64,000 nucleotides of DNA from Halocafeteria seosinensis. Its lineage: Eukaryota > Sar > Bigyra > Bicosoecida. The stretch covers positions 267,438 to 331,437 of the forward strand of contig LVLI01000172.1 of assembly GCA_001687465.1 (NCBI GenBank). The letters are read 5' to 3'. A model generated the notes under the pieces. That model searched no databases. It was given only the letters and a program-made list of their open reading frames with translations, and was not told the DNA's origin. Below are positions 31,172-41,282 of the stretch, one piece after another. Made by a program: the position numbers and the translations under genes. Numbering within the stretch: the first letter of the stretch is position 1; the number at the start of each line of letters is the position of its first letter.

Positions 31172-32503
31172 ATGCTTCATCGATTGGGGAACTTACGAGG
31201 AGTGCTGGCTCAAGCTCCAAAAGCGCGTACACGTGCTTCGTGTCTCTGGCGTATACGATGTCTTTCTGGAACAAGTGACCAGGATGAGACCGGTATTGCA
31301 TTTCCGGTAGTGGATGAAGACGAGTCGCCTGATAGTAAACTGGAGAAGGATTTGTACAAGCGGCGAATCAGAAGGTACACTCGGCGAAAGCGACCATTGC
31401 CTCTACACTACAGTGAAGATGCCGAAAGAGTGGTCCACGACGAGAAAAAGTTGCTGATGAAAGAAGATAAGTTCCGATTTGGTTGTACGGGATGTGGCAT
31501 GTGCTGCCGTGATTATGCCGCAAGTGTTACACTCGATCCCTATGATCTCTTCCGGATGAGACAGAAAGTAGACTTTGGTATTCACGATTCCAGATGTAGA
31601 CACGGATTGGGTATGTTTTCCAAAGATGCTCTTGGTGGTTTGGAGCACGTTCTTTCCGATGATTCCCGGATTCCAGCTACTTCGAGGAAAGGGGTAGCTC
31701 CTGTCATGTTCCTGAATACTGTCACCCATGCCGACGGAGCTACATGGTGTGGGTTCGCGGACGTACTCGAAAATCAGGAGGTAACTAAGACGGGTTCTAA
31801 TGACCCGGTTGCGCTGTGCTCATTAGGTCCTGCTCATATGCCATTGACATGCGCTTTATACCCGCTTGGTGAAATCAGCACGAATTATGCCAGTTCCTCA
31901 CAGAATGGGATGGAAAGGGAGTCCCGATCGAATCAATATCTACCCAGTTTATCCAAGTTTGCTTGCCAAGAAGCATCCATTCAGTTGGGCAAAGGAAGGG
32001 GACAGTTTTCTCTAGATCATAAGTGCTGCGAAGGTGTCTATAGCACGGATAAACCGAAACTTTCAAAGAGTGGTACTACGGAGAAGCGATTGGACGAGCA
32101 TTCACTCTGGAACAACGTGGACGCGTACTTGTCCGAAAAGGACTATTTACAGCGAAAAATTTATGCAGATTGGTTTCGCTGTTTGACTACTACAGTAGGA
32201 TGTGCGGGTATCGATAGACGTTTGATGACGTTATCTCGCTATACCGGGAGACATACCATCCAATCGTGGAGTGAAATTGTAGAGCGCTATTTCAACCTCT
32301 TGCGAAATATATGGTATGGTCCGATGAATGAAAATGAATGGGAGTACATTTTCTCTAGAATTGACCAGGATTCGTTCGAAGTCGTTGTCGAGTTGGAGAA
32401 GTCACTGAGAGTGGTTGAGTCCGGTGCCGTATCCAGTGATCAGTCAATGGACTGCATTTCTGGACGTTTGAAGCAACTAGAGAAACAGTATTGCGTGGGA
32501 TAA
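31172..32503 (+). CDS. YkgJ-type Cys-cluster (putative zinc/iron-chelating) protein, probably organellar
   Basis: Single exon, 443 residues. The N-terminus is Arg-rich and free of acidic residues (MLHRLGNLRGVLAQAPKART), typical of a mitochondrial presequence, though plastid import cannot be excluded. The diagnostic motif is FGCTGCGMCCRD at 103-114, with C105, C108, C111 and C112. It is followed by VTLDPYDLFRMRQ and later Cys in TCALYPLGE and HKCCEGVYS. This matches the CxxCxxCC family (UPF0153/YkgJ), proposed to bind zinc or iron; the true function is not established. It is longer than the usual bacterial members, with an extra C-terminal region of ~150 residues that I do not recognise. Confidence 0.8.
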   Translation: MLHRLGNLRGVLAQAPKARTRASCLWRIRCLSGTSDQDETGIAFPVVDEDESPDSKLEKDLYKRRIRRYTRRKRPLPLHYSEDAERVVHDEKKLLMKEDKFRFGCTGCGMCCRDYAASVTLDPYDLFRMRQKVDFGIHDSRCRHGLGMFSKDALGGLEHVLSDDSRIPATSRKGVAPVMFLNTVTHADGATWCGFADVLENQEVTKTGSNDPVALCSLGPAHMPLTCALYPLGEISTNYASSSQNGMERESRSNQYLPSLSKFACQEASIQLGKGRGQFSLDHKCCEGVYSTDKPKLSKSGTTEKRLDEHSLWNNVDAYLSEKDYLQRKIYADWFRCLTTTVGCAGIDRRLMTLSRYTGRHTIQSWSEIVERYFNLLRNIWYGPMNENEWEYIFSRIDQDSFEVVVELEKSLRVVESGAVSSDQSMDCISGRLKQLEKQYCVG

Positions 32504-33391
32504 TGTCAACACAAGTGAGCCCTAGGAAGTTCTTGATCCCTTATAAACAAGCCTTATATTGCACGTTGGGGTTCATTGCGAGCAATCGTTGAACATGCCA
32601 GGACTTCACATGGCAACTTCAACAGACCGAGGGAGGCGTAACTTTTGTCGACATATTTTCCGTCACTTTGTGCTATGTCAAGACGATTTTCATTTACAAC
32701 TGAGGTAGATTTTTCCTCTCCCAATTGTTGTACAATTCCTACCGTTGAATTGCGGAACTCTAGCGCTGTGAGTTTCACAGCTGTTCGCTTAGGAGCTGCG
32801 ACATTACCGTACGTGAGCTCAGCACAGAGCGCAACTATACCGAAGGATTCCTTCAATGCGCATCTAAATCTGCCCTCGGAAGCAGTAATGCCGGTAAGCG
32901 GTTGTACAATTCCGAGCGTTGAATCAGCGCTGTGAGTTTCACAGCTGTTCGCTTAGGAGATGCGACATTACCGTACGTGAGCTCAGACAGAGCACAACTT
33001 TATGGAAGGATTCCTTCAATGCGCATCTAAATCTGCCCTCGGAAGCAGTAATGCCGGGAAGCGGTCAATACAGAGAAAGGGTTGAAGTGAGGCGGTGCGG
33101 AGTTGCGATCCCGTATTATGGGTAGGTTGTCGGACCCCGTATTATGGAACCTTCTATAGGTTACGACCAGCACCTTGAAGGAAGGTGCGAGCCGCGTCCA
33201 AGAGACCGTCATGGGTTCTCTCTGGATCGTTTCTCATGCTTTAATTTGTTGCACATCAATGAATGGATCAGATAGTTCATGCGTGCACAGGGTGAGCCAA
33301 CTCCAACTTGCGTATCACAGCGACGTCATACACGCGCCACTGTTTAGGACAATTTATCCCTTGATATAGAGTGCACGGACACGGGAGAAAG
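32504..33391. other. Intergenic with a duplicated non-coding segment
   Basis: About 890 bp before the SLC6 gene. It contains the tandem duplication described at 32727-33064. No protein-coding signal is convincing; short frames over the repeat are not conserved between its two copies. Confidence 0.5.
32727..33064. repeat. Imperfect ~170-bp tandem duplication, non-coding
   Basis: Copy 1 (32727-32900) and copy 2 (32901-33064) both start gttgtacaattcc and end near agtaatgccgg(t/g)aagcgg. Long identical blocks include gctgtgagtttcacagctgt and cattaccgtacgtgagctca; small deletions and substitutions separate the copies. The indels are not multiples of three, so a coding role is unlikely. Confidence 0.88.
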
Positions 33392-36047
33392 ATGTCTGAA
33401 GGGCACAATCAAAATGCCAGTGATACTGTCGCTTCTGGTACCACCAACACCGCCGGCACAGTTGGTGAGGCTTCGATTACGGTTGAGTCGGAAGCACCAA
33501 GTGCCGAAGCTGAGATAGAAATACCGACGACGGATAAGAAGCCAGCAGAGGATCAGAAAATTCACAGCACTGGATCCACCGATGTTGCAAATAAACAGCA
33601 AAGCAGTGACCAGCAGGAGCAAACGTACTTGGATAAGAGCTTGATCAATTGGACTGTGGAAGATGTTTGCGCGTGGGCCAAATCGGAAACCGCCTTGCCT
33701 GACAGAGTGATAGAAAAGTTACTGGAACATCGATTCACCGGTCCGATGTTGACGCAACTTACTGAGAGAAGATTACATGGCTTTGGAGCAGATGATGAAG
33801 ATGCTCGCCATGCTGAAAATGCCATCGACACGTTGCTGACTATGAAAGCGAAGGAAGATCCGATTCAAGACGCACAAGCGTTGACAAAGTGTACACAGTT
33901 ACGACGTGGCTGGAAACACCGTAGGGCAACTCTCACTGAAGCTCCACGTAAGTTTCTCGTATCCATTTTTTGCTGATGCTTTAGTTGCTGATTGCTGTTT
34001 GTTTGCAGCTCCGAGGCTTAGCAGTGACGAGGAAGCAGAGAAAAAGCCGGAAAATCACCCATCCCGAGAACGGCGATGGGGAAATCCGATAGAATTCGCG
34101 TTGGCCCTCGTCAGTTACGCGGTTGGGCTCGGTAACATATGGCGGTTCCCTTACCTTGCGTATTCGAACGGCGGAGGAGCGTTTTTGATTGTGTACCTTA
34201 TATTCCTAGTGTTCTTGGGGTAAGTAATTAACTAACTTACTCGTTCGCGGGGATGCGTTTATGCCAATCTCGTGTGTACAGGATTCCTATATTCGTGATG
34301 GAGCTTGGACTGGGCCAGCTGTTCCAGGTTGGAGCAGTCCAATTATGGGCTATGATTCACCCGAGACTAGCAGGTCTAGGCTTATCTTCCATTTTCGTTG
34401 CCTCTATTGTCTCCATATACTATAATGTGATCATCGCATGGGCACTCTTTTATCTCGGAAACTCTTTTCGCTCGCCATTGCCATTCGGCAATGACCCAGA
34501 AGCATACTGGTTTGATAATACGTTAGATGTTAGCGAAAGTGTTAACAACTTAGGAGATGTTGTGTGGCCGACGTTTGGAACATTGATCCTAGCTTGGATT
34601 TTAGTTTTCCTCATCATTTTTCGAGGAGCACAGAGCACCGGGAAAACAACATACTTTACTGCAATTTTCCCGTATATTGTGATGATAATACTTCTCGTTC
34701 GAAGCACAATGCTGGATAATGCTGGAGAGGGGATTCGTCTGTTTTTTGAGCCTAAGTTTGACAAATTGGGGGATTTCAATGTTTGGATAGCTGCTGCTAC
34801 TCAGGTAAGCAAAGGATGCTTGAAAAGGTCCAGTATGAGAATCCGTAATAGTCGTTACACCATTGGAAATTCGACGGTGTTCCGCTGTTGTTGCAGATTT
34901 TCTACAGTCTCGGCATCGGATGGGGAGCTTTGATTGCTTTTTCTAGTTTTAACAGCAAGAAGCACGACTTTATTAGAGATGCATACATTGTGTCAATCGT
35001 AAATGCATGCACTAGTTTTCTCGCTGGAACAACTGTTTTTGCTGCCGTAGGCTTTCTTGCAAAACAGCAGGGGAAAGATGTCTCAGAAGTTGCAGCTTCA
35101 GGGAGTGGTCTTGCGTTCGTGATCTTCCCCGAAATCCTGTCTCAGTTTCCAGTACCCCAATTGTTTTCCGTTTTATTCTTCTTGATGATTGGCACCCTAG
35201 GTGTTGGTTCGGAGTTTTCCATGGTCATAGCAGTGAGGTACGTGACGATCCTATGTATGCGTAGTCTATTGGAAGTTTTCGACACCGTTGGTCCTTCGCT
35301 TACTTGCCCAGGAACGGGATCATCCAGTCACCTTCCTTGAAATGGCTCACGTCGCTTCTATCCCCGTTCACAATTTCTGCACTCTTATGCGTCGTATTTT
35401 TCTTGATAGGAATTATCTTTGTGACGAATGGGGGTTTCTACTTGTTAAATCTTGTAGATCAAACGGCCGCTGCCATTACGCTGGTGGTGGTAGTGCTGGT
35501 AGAATTATACGCAGTTATCATGATATATGGCCGTGAGAAGTTTGTGCAGCAATGTCTCGCCATGACTGGCAAGCCTATTCCGAAGATAATTCAATGGGCT
35601 TGGTATACTACTTGCCCAGTGCTACTGTGCGTGATCGTCATTGGAGTGCTCGTCCAATATCCTCAGGGAAATTACGAGCAAGTTGGATGTATCGAAGGCG
35701 TAACCGCCACCGGAGAATGCACGGAAGTTGATTGGTTGGTGCCATTGGCTTACGTCATCAGTTTTGTATCATTAGTCCCTGCTGTGGGATTGATGATCAA
35801 GAACTGGTACAAGCCGAGGCCCCAAATCAAAGCTGCCCAGGCAATTGAACAACAACGAGAGGATCGGCTGGCCCAGTTAGAGTATGGCAAAGTTCATAGG
35901 TTCGATGAGCCTAGGAGTAAGATACAAGAAAAGCTACGGCAAAGGGGGAGGAGGATACAGAAGATATGCGCTGCGAGGATTGGCACGGATCAACAGTGTA
36001 ATCAAAGGGCTGACGGAAAATCAACTTCGCAACCGAAAGAAGTATAG
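33392..36047 (+). CDS. SLC6-type sodium-dependent transporter with N-terminal SAM domain
   Basis: Model: 33392-33947, 34009-34219, 34282-34804, 34897-35237, 35312-36047; 788 residues; four GT-AG introns (61, 62, 92, 74 nt). The first ~210 residues are cytosolic and hold a SAM domain near 80-150 ([15 protein letters not shown] ... [20 protein letters not shown]). The SLC6/SNF fold follows: TM1 with [17 protein letters not shown], which carries the sodium and substrate-site backbone, then [31 protein letters not shown] and [14 protein letters not shown]. About twelve membrane segments are visible. The C-terminal tail is basic and coiled. Family role: sodium-coupled uptake of amino acids or related amines at the plasma membrane; the substrate cannot be read here. 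Ordinary members are ~600 residues and lack a SAM domain. Confidence 0.92.
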
Positions 36048-36102
36048 GTTCAAATGTTACCGTACAGAATGACCGATCTACCTGGTATTCATGCCTACAA
36101 AT

Positions 36103-38474
36103 CTACGCCTGTCTATTCTGTTGCTTCATGAGACGAACCTTAGCAGCGTCTACATACATCTCTTCCAAAATTTGTTTCGGATCCTCATCGTCTGCTTTTT
36201 GGCGGGGACATGGAAGGTCAGGCCTCCGCGGTTTCTCAGCTTCTGCAGGCATTTGCCGCTCATCTTTAGTTTGCTTCTGCATCGCACGACTTTTATCGTT
36301 TTGCTTTATCTGCTTCTCATGTGGGTCATCCTTCAGGTGCGGTTGCTGGTCTTTCTTTGTGTCTTTAGGTTCTGTGCGTTGTTTGAGATTCACTGTGGGT
36401 CTCTGGTTTGAGCTCTGCCGTGAGGTAAAACGAGTGTCTTCTTCTTGTCGTTCCTTCCCAGTTGGGTTTGGTGATTCCTTATCTGCTGAAGATTGCTTTA
36501 GTAGTTCCTTCAGCGCGCCGGGATTAGCACGGAATCTAGCTGGGCCAGAAATACCACGTAGTCCACTTTCACTTTGTTGTTGCATTGATTGTTCCCGGAT
36601 CCGTAGGAATTCCTCCTTTTGTTCCTGTAACTTTCGCTTGCGCTCTTCCTCTTGACGCTTCTTTGCTTCTTCCTCTTGACGCTTATCTTCCTTCGTTTCT
36701 TCATCCACTTCCAGAATTTTGGCAACTTTAAATGGAAGCAACTCGTGAGGAATGCATGGCTTCTGGAAACTTTCATTAACCTCTACCAACGGTTTCAGCA
36801 TTTCAGCAAAGTAATCTGCTGCCTTGGGCACGTCCACTGCAATGTCGTCAAGAAATTCCAACACATTTAAACAAGCTGTAACCACCGCTGAGCGATCAAG
36901 TAAGGAGGCGTAGAGATATACAGGTTCTTCGAGTTCTTCTTCAAGTCCTTGTTCTTCTTCAACGGCCTTTGTCACATCGTAATTCTGCGGTATCATCAAT
37001 GCTTTCAACGCCTCACCCACGATGGACTTATCTTCATCCCAGTCGCAAGCACTCTCTAGTAGCTGTTCGATTATGACCATTCTTCCGTACTGTAACGCTA
37101 AATGGGGCTTATCGATGCGGTCGTCTTCCGTCTCGTAAAGAGGTGCCGCTATATCTTGCTCAGTGACGGAAAACGATTCCTCCGATGGCCTTATCAACTT
37201 TACCATACCGAGGAAATGTTGAAGCTCGTGAGCAAGTCGTAAATCCTGCAAAGAAGTGTAAAAGATGTGTGCGATGAAGCACTGACGATTTTAGCCATGG
37301 GGTAGGTAAAAACGCTAATAAACCCATCAATACAACGTGGGACCCAACATTGGGCCAAACCGGGACTTTCACAGTGCAAGCAAAACGCCCGTACTGTTTC
37401 CATCACCGGTCACCACGTCGTCTACTATAGCATTGGCATGAAAACCACAAAGCTACCATTGGAGCAGTAAGTGGCCGATATTACAATGCAGGCAACAACT
37501 TGGATGCTCCACACAAAGTGGGACGGGAAGCGAGCAATGGGAGACACTATGCCTTACCTCTATTATACCTTTCGCTCTCTCCTTAATCTCGTTCTTAGAC
37601 AGCTCCTGGCTCTCTAACGGGGGAACAAGATCGACATCTTCGCCAATAGCTTTCTTTGGCGGCTCTTGTTCCTCTTCCTCATCCATAGTGTCTGCTTCCA
37701 CTGGCGCACCCCACACGGTCGCCTTCTGTTGCGTTCCATCATCTTCCCGCTCTCCCTCTTGTCTGTGCGGCGTTAAGGAATCAATCCATCATTCGAACAT
37801 ATGATTTTCAGTACTTCTCAACATAGACATCAAACATACCCAGGACCACGGTTGCCCTTCAAACTGGGAAATTGTGCAACGCTATTTAAGTTTGGTTTCC
37901 TTGCTCCCATAGCTGAGCGTCGAGCTCCCATCCACGTGAGTTTAGAGGGTTCCGGAGTTGTCTCAGCTTGAGACTCGGTATTTTCATTCTTCTTGGCCGT
38001 TTGCTTGGAGCGTTTCTGTACTTCTTGAATTCTTGCTCTGTAAACATACAACCACAGGGCATTGAATTGAATTCCCACCAACTAAAGAAAAAGTTCAAAA
38101 TGACTCCCAACCTACCGAAATTCTTCCTTTTCAATTCGGGTTTTCACGTCTTCCTCTTTATCACTGCATTACAACACACACATCCATTACGTACAGTGAA
38201 AAAGACAGAAAATACAAGCAAAATAAAGCATGTCTTCATCTACGCAAGGTGCCTGTTCACACCGATGGATCAAGAATTGGAGGACATACCTGCTTTGCAA
38301 ATCCTTGACTTGGATCTTCGGGGCTCCCGAGGGAGCGCTTTCTTCTGGTATATTCCATCCGGCGGTATTCTCCTTCTGTTTATTGCTATCATCGTCGCTC
38401 TTCTTCTTGGACGAGGACTTTTTCCCCTTCTTTTTCAAGAAGGACTGTAAGGCGTTTTTCTTTGCTTCGGACAT
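36103..38474 (-). CDS. MA3-domain protein, possibly translation-initiation related
   Basis: Minus-strand model: 38290-38474, 38116-38163, 37840-38037, 37558-37762, 36103-37245; 592 residues; introns 126, 78, 77 and 312 nt, all GT-AG with matching phases. The 48-nt second exon is recovered only by splicing. A Lys-rich start (SEAKKNALQSFLKKKGKK) leads to a linker with FPSL, then WGAP and an acidic stretch. An MA3-like domain follows near 203-350: NEIKERAKGIIE, LRLAHELQHFLGMVKLI, FLDDIAVDVPKAADYFAEML. The last ~200 residues are highly charged. MA3 domains in eIF4G, eIF(iso)4G and PDCD4 bind eIF4A. No MIF4G domain is present, so it is not a complete eIF4G. Function as an eIF4A partner is inference. 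Confidence 0.72.
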
Positions 38475-38828
38475 ACTGGCCTGCTTTTATTGCTTATTCC
38501 AATATGACTCTAGTGAAAGCAGAAAATCGGCTCTACATCACCGTCGTATCGAGTAAACAAGGCCCAAAAAGGGGTGGGTGTCAGCAGCCTTCGTCCATAA
38601 GTAGGCGAAAAGTTTGTTTGGTTCGACAAATGATTGTTGCTTCTGTACTTGGCTAAACGGCGTGTTATGTTGAGAGAGAATTGAGTCAATATACTACAGA
38701 TACGCTGCATTGAATACCATGGACGGGATAGGTGGTATGTGCGCTGTTGTCTCGCGTGTACCATGTGCATGCAGCGCGTAAACGACACACCCACACCGTT
38801 TTGTTGAAGTTTGAGTAACGAGGGAACC
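38475..38828. promoter_or_regulatory. Divergent intergenic region, presumed shared promoter
   Basis: 354 bp separate the starts of the MA3 protein (minus) and the LRR protein (plus). No gene fits. Promoter function is inferred from the head-to-head arrangement only. Confidence 0.35.
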
Positions 38829-41282
38829 ATGGCTTCCACTTCACCTCTATTATTTCGCTTAGACATTGGGATTTCAGAGAATCAGCGTGAAATTCTAGAT
38901 GTATACTCGGGGATTGATCCGCACGATGCGGCGCACCGATTTGCCGTCGCGCATGGCTTATCGGAGGATATTGAGTCGAAACTTGCCACCATGATTCACG
39001 AGCGTTTACGGCTTCATTATGCTGAAAAAGGACGAAGCGACTTTTCACCGGCGAGTAGCGCTTCTCAGAAAAGTAGCAGTCGTGGTCCGAAGGCGAATTT
39101 GGAACGCTCGAATGATTCAGGAAACAGCAGAGCTGACCAACGGGCGACAAGTGCACGGTCTGCCAACACACCAGATCACGTTGAAGAGAGTGATGACCGT
39201 CAAGAGTACACAGAACAACAGTTGAACGGAAGCGCAACAACGATGGAAAGTTTCCACCGTCACGATTCGTTCGAAGACGATAGCAGCCGCTCTACTGCAC
39301 GAAGATTGTCCCTTTCGAGTAATGTGGTGGGCGAAGCTGTCCCCGAAACTTCGTTCCAGTCGCACAATCTGGAGACGCCTTCCATGGGTACTGCACATCC
39401 GGAAATTGTGGAAGAGGAAAAAATAGAGAAGAAACAAGTCCCATTCGCTGCAGGATCAGACTCTGCTAGGACAGTCCAGGAACCAATCGCTGGCGAGGAA
39501 GAAGATACTGAGTCTATGAAAGCAATCTTAGACCTTAGTGGCAAAAACCTGACTGACTGTAGGCTCCTCCCGTTGCTAAAAGAGTTTCTAGAAGAATGCT
39601 ATTCTATGGTTTCTCTCGAAAGGAACAAATTGTCGCTGTTTCCTCCCGGAATCGATTCTCAGGGTTCCGAGAGCGATATTTGTTTGAGGACTCCTTTAGC
39701 GAACAAATTACAGATGCTTAATATGTCGCGCAATTCACTCCGAGGGATATCTTTGGAGGCATTTCCCTCTTTAAAGACGCTCTATCTCAACCACAACAGT
39801 TTAAGCGACTTATCCGGATTACACGTGTGCAGCAATTTATCTCATTTGTTTCTAGCCCATAACGACCTGGAAGAGGTCTTCGGCTTGGAGGAATTGATGA
39901 ATTTGAAGGTGCTAGATATTAGTTACAACCATATTGAATCCGTGGATGGCATAAACTGTCTGGCGGTAAACAAGAACTTGCAAACATTGCGGATGCACGG
40001 CAACCCAATTTGCACGAGGATAACTCCTGCGAAGTACAGAGCACTTGTACTGAACAAGCTGCCTCAAGTACGTACGCTTGATGGGTTTAAAAGAGAGGAA
40101 GGAAGAGAAGACAACACTAAGGAAGAAGCGAATACCGACGAAAACGAAGAAGATTCAACCGCTGGTGTTGCCATTCTACAAACCCAGGTCAGAGACAGTG
40201 CCGACAAAGCCCCAGAAGGCAAGACCGAGCCGTTTCCTAAAGCGGGCTTTGGACAATTACCTTCGGAGCAGCAGTCGTCAACACCACAAGAATCTGCTCG
40301 TCAACTAGCCGAAACCATATTCTTTTGTACGCCATCCAACAAAACCTCCACGAATGGGTCGGCCCTAAGTGGGATAGTACCTGCGGAGCATGCTTCGAAG
40401 TACGCTGCGAAGGAACTCGCGGAGTCAATTGTAAACTCCGGTAAATATTCACGATCCAAAAGTGCAACTGGGCGTGCCACTACTCGACCGGTCTCCTTGG
40501 CCACTGAGGAAACGAATTCCTATACAGCCAAATTCAACAAAGCTAGACGACGGACTCCTTCTTTTCCCGAGTCTCAGTCGCTCGCGGGGTCACACTCATC
40601 ATCTCGGCGATACAGGTCTTTATCGGCGAGTAGACAAGCTGAACAAGATCGGCTGAGAACGCGCGGTTGGTCGCCGCGGCAAGAGCGTGTACAGCGGGTC
40701 AGAGAGGAAATTGATCCTGACTTGCTTGAAAAGATGTCCAGGACCCAAAGGACAGACGCTGAGAAGAGTGGAAAATCCACCTTCACCAGAACTACGCGTT
40801 CAACAACCCGCTCCAGAGCTCCACGATTCCGTACTGAACAAAGGAGTCTGAGTCGCAGCAGGTTTTATCCAGCAGATCGCCAATCGAAGGACGAGCTGCC
40901 GGCTTTCCGCAAACCATTCGATGATCTATCGACGTCTGCCATGACGAATGAAAAATGGAAATCAATGCTTCGGAGGGATCGAGTGGGCCGCCGTAGGATC
41001 CCCAAGCATGTCGACTCAGAAAACAGAGCCCACCCTGATAGAGCACATATGTTCTCCGATTTCCAGCCGGAATTGTTCCGACGGAACCCTCCCTCAATGC
41101 ATCAGAACACGGAAAATACTAGAGACAGTTCATCGCAGCCAGTACAGGATATTATTAAGGCGTTGATTGCTGGCAAGAAGGCAGCTCTCGACAAACTTCA
41201 AAGTAGACGTCCCTCTGCATCGTCAGATAACGCAACTGCCTATCGAAATTACCTTTCAAAATCGTTATCAGGTGTAGCGTAA
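38829..41282 (+). CDS. SDS22-like leucine-rich repeat protein with charged C-terminal half
   Basis: Single exon, 817 residues; ATG at 38829 in a good context (aaccATGg). The N-terminal ~65 residues form a small module (LFRLDIGISENQREIL, then DPHDAAHRFAVAHGLSEDIE) like those I associate with several ciliary and centrosomal proteins; that link is from memory and tentative. SDS22-type LRRs lie near 235-420: LQMLNMSRNSLRGISLEAF, LKTLYLNHNSLSDLSGL, LSHLFLAHNDLEEVFGLEEL, LKVLDISYNHIESVDGI. An LRR cap follows (LVLNKLPQVRTLDGFKREEG). The rest is low complexity, Arg/Ser-rich and disordered, ending with a helix. LRR proteins of this type often act in axonemes or with PP1. The 3' end overlaps the convergent nuclease gene by 34 bp. 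Confidence 0.82.
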   Translation: MASTSPLLFRLDIGISENQREILDVYSGIDPHDAAHRFAVAHGLSEDIESKLATMIHERLRLHYAEKGRSDFSPASSASQKSSSRGPKANLERSNDSGNSRADQRATSARSANTPDHVEESDDRQEYTEQQLNGSATTMESFHRHDSFEDDSSRSTARRLSLSSNVVGEAVPETSFQSHNLETPSMGTAHPEIVEEEKIEKKQVPFAAGSDSARTVQEPIAGEEEDTESMKAILDLSGKNLTDCRLLPLLKEFLEECYSMVSLERNKLSLFPPGIDSQGSESDICLRTPLANKLQMLNMSRNSLRGISLEAFPSLKTLYLNHNSLSDLSGLHVCSNLSHLFLAHNDLEEVFGLEELMNLKVLDISYNHIESVDGINCLAVNKNLQTLRMHGNPICTRITPAKYRALVLNKLPQVRTLDGFKREEGREDNTKEEANTDENEEDSTAGVAILQTQVRDSADKAPEGKTEPFPKAGFGQLPSEQQSSTPQESARQLAETIFFCTPSNKTSTNGSALSGIVPAEHASKYAAKELAESIVNSGKYSRSKSATGRATTRPVSLATEETNSYTAKFNKARRRTPSFPESQSLAGSHSSSRRYRSLSASRQAEQDRLRTRGWSPRQERVQRVREEIDPDLLEKMSRTQRTDAEKSGKSTFTRTTRSTTRSRAPRFRTEQRSLSRSRFYPADRQSKDELPAFRKPFDDLSTSAMTNEKWKSMLRRDRVGRRRIPKHVDSENRAHPDRAHMFSDFQPELFRRNPPSMHQNTENTRDSSSQPVQDIIKALIAGKKAALDKLQSRRPSASSDNATAYRNYLSKSLSGVA

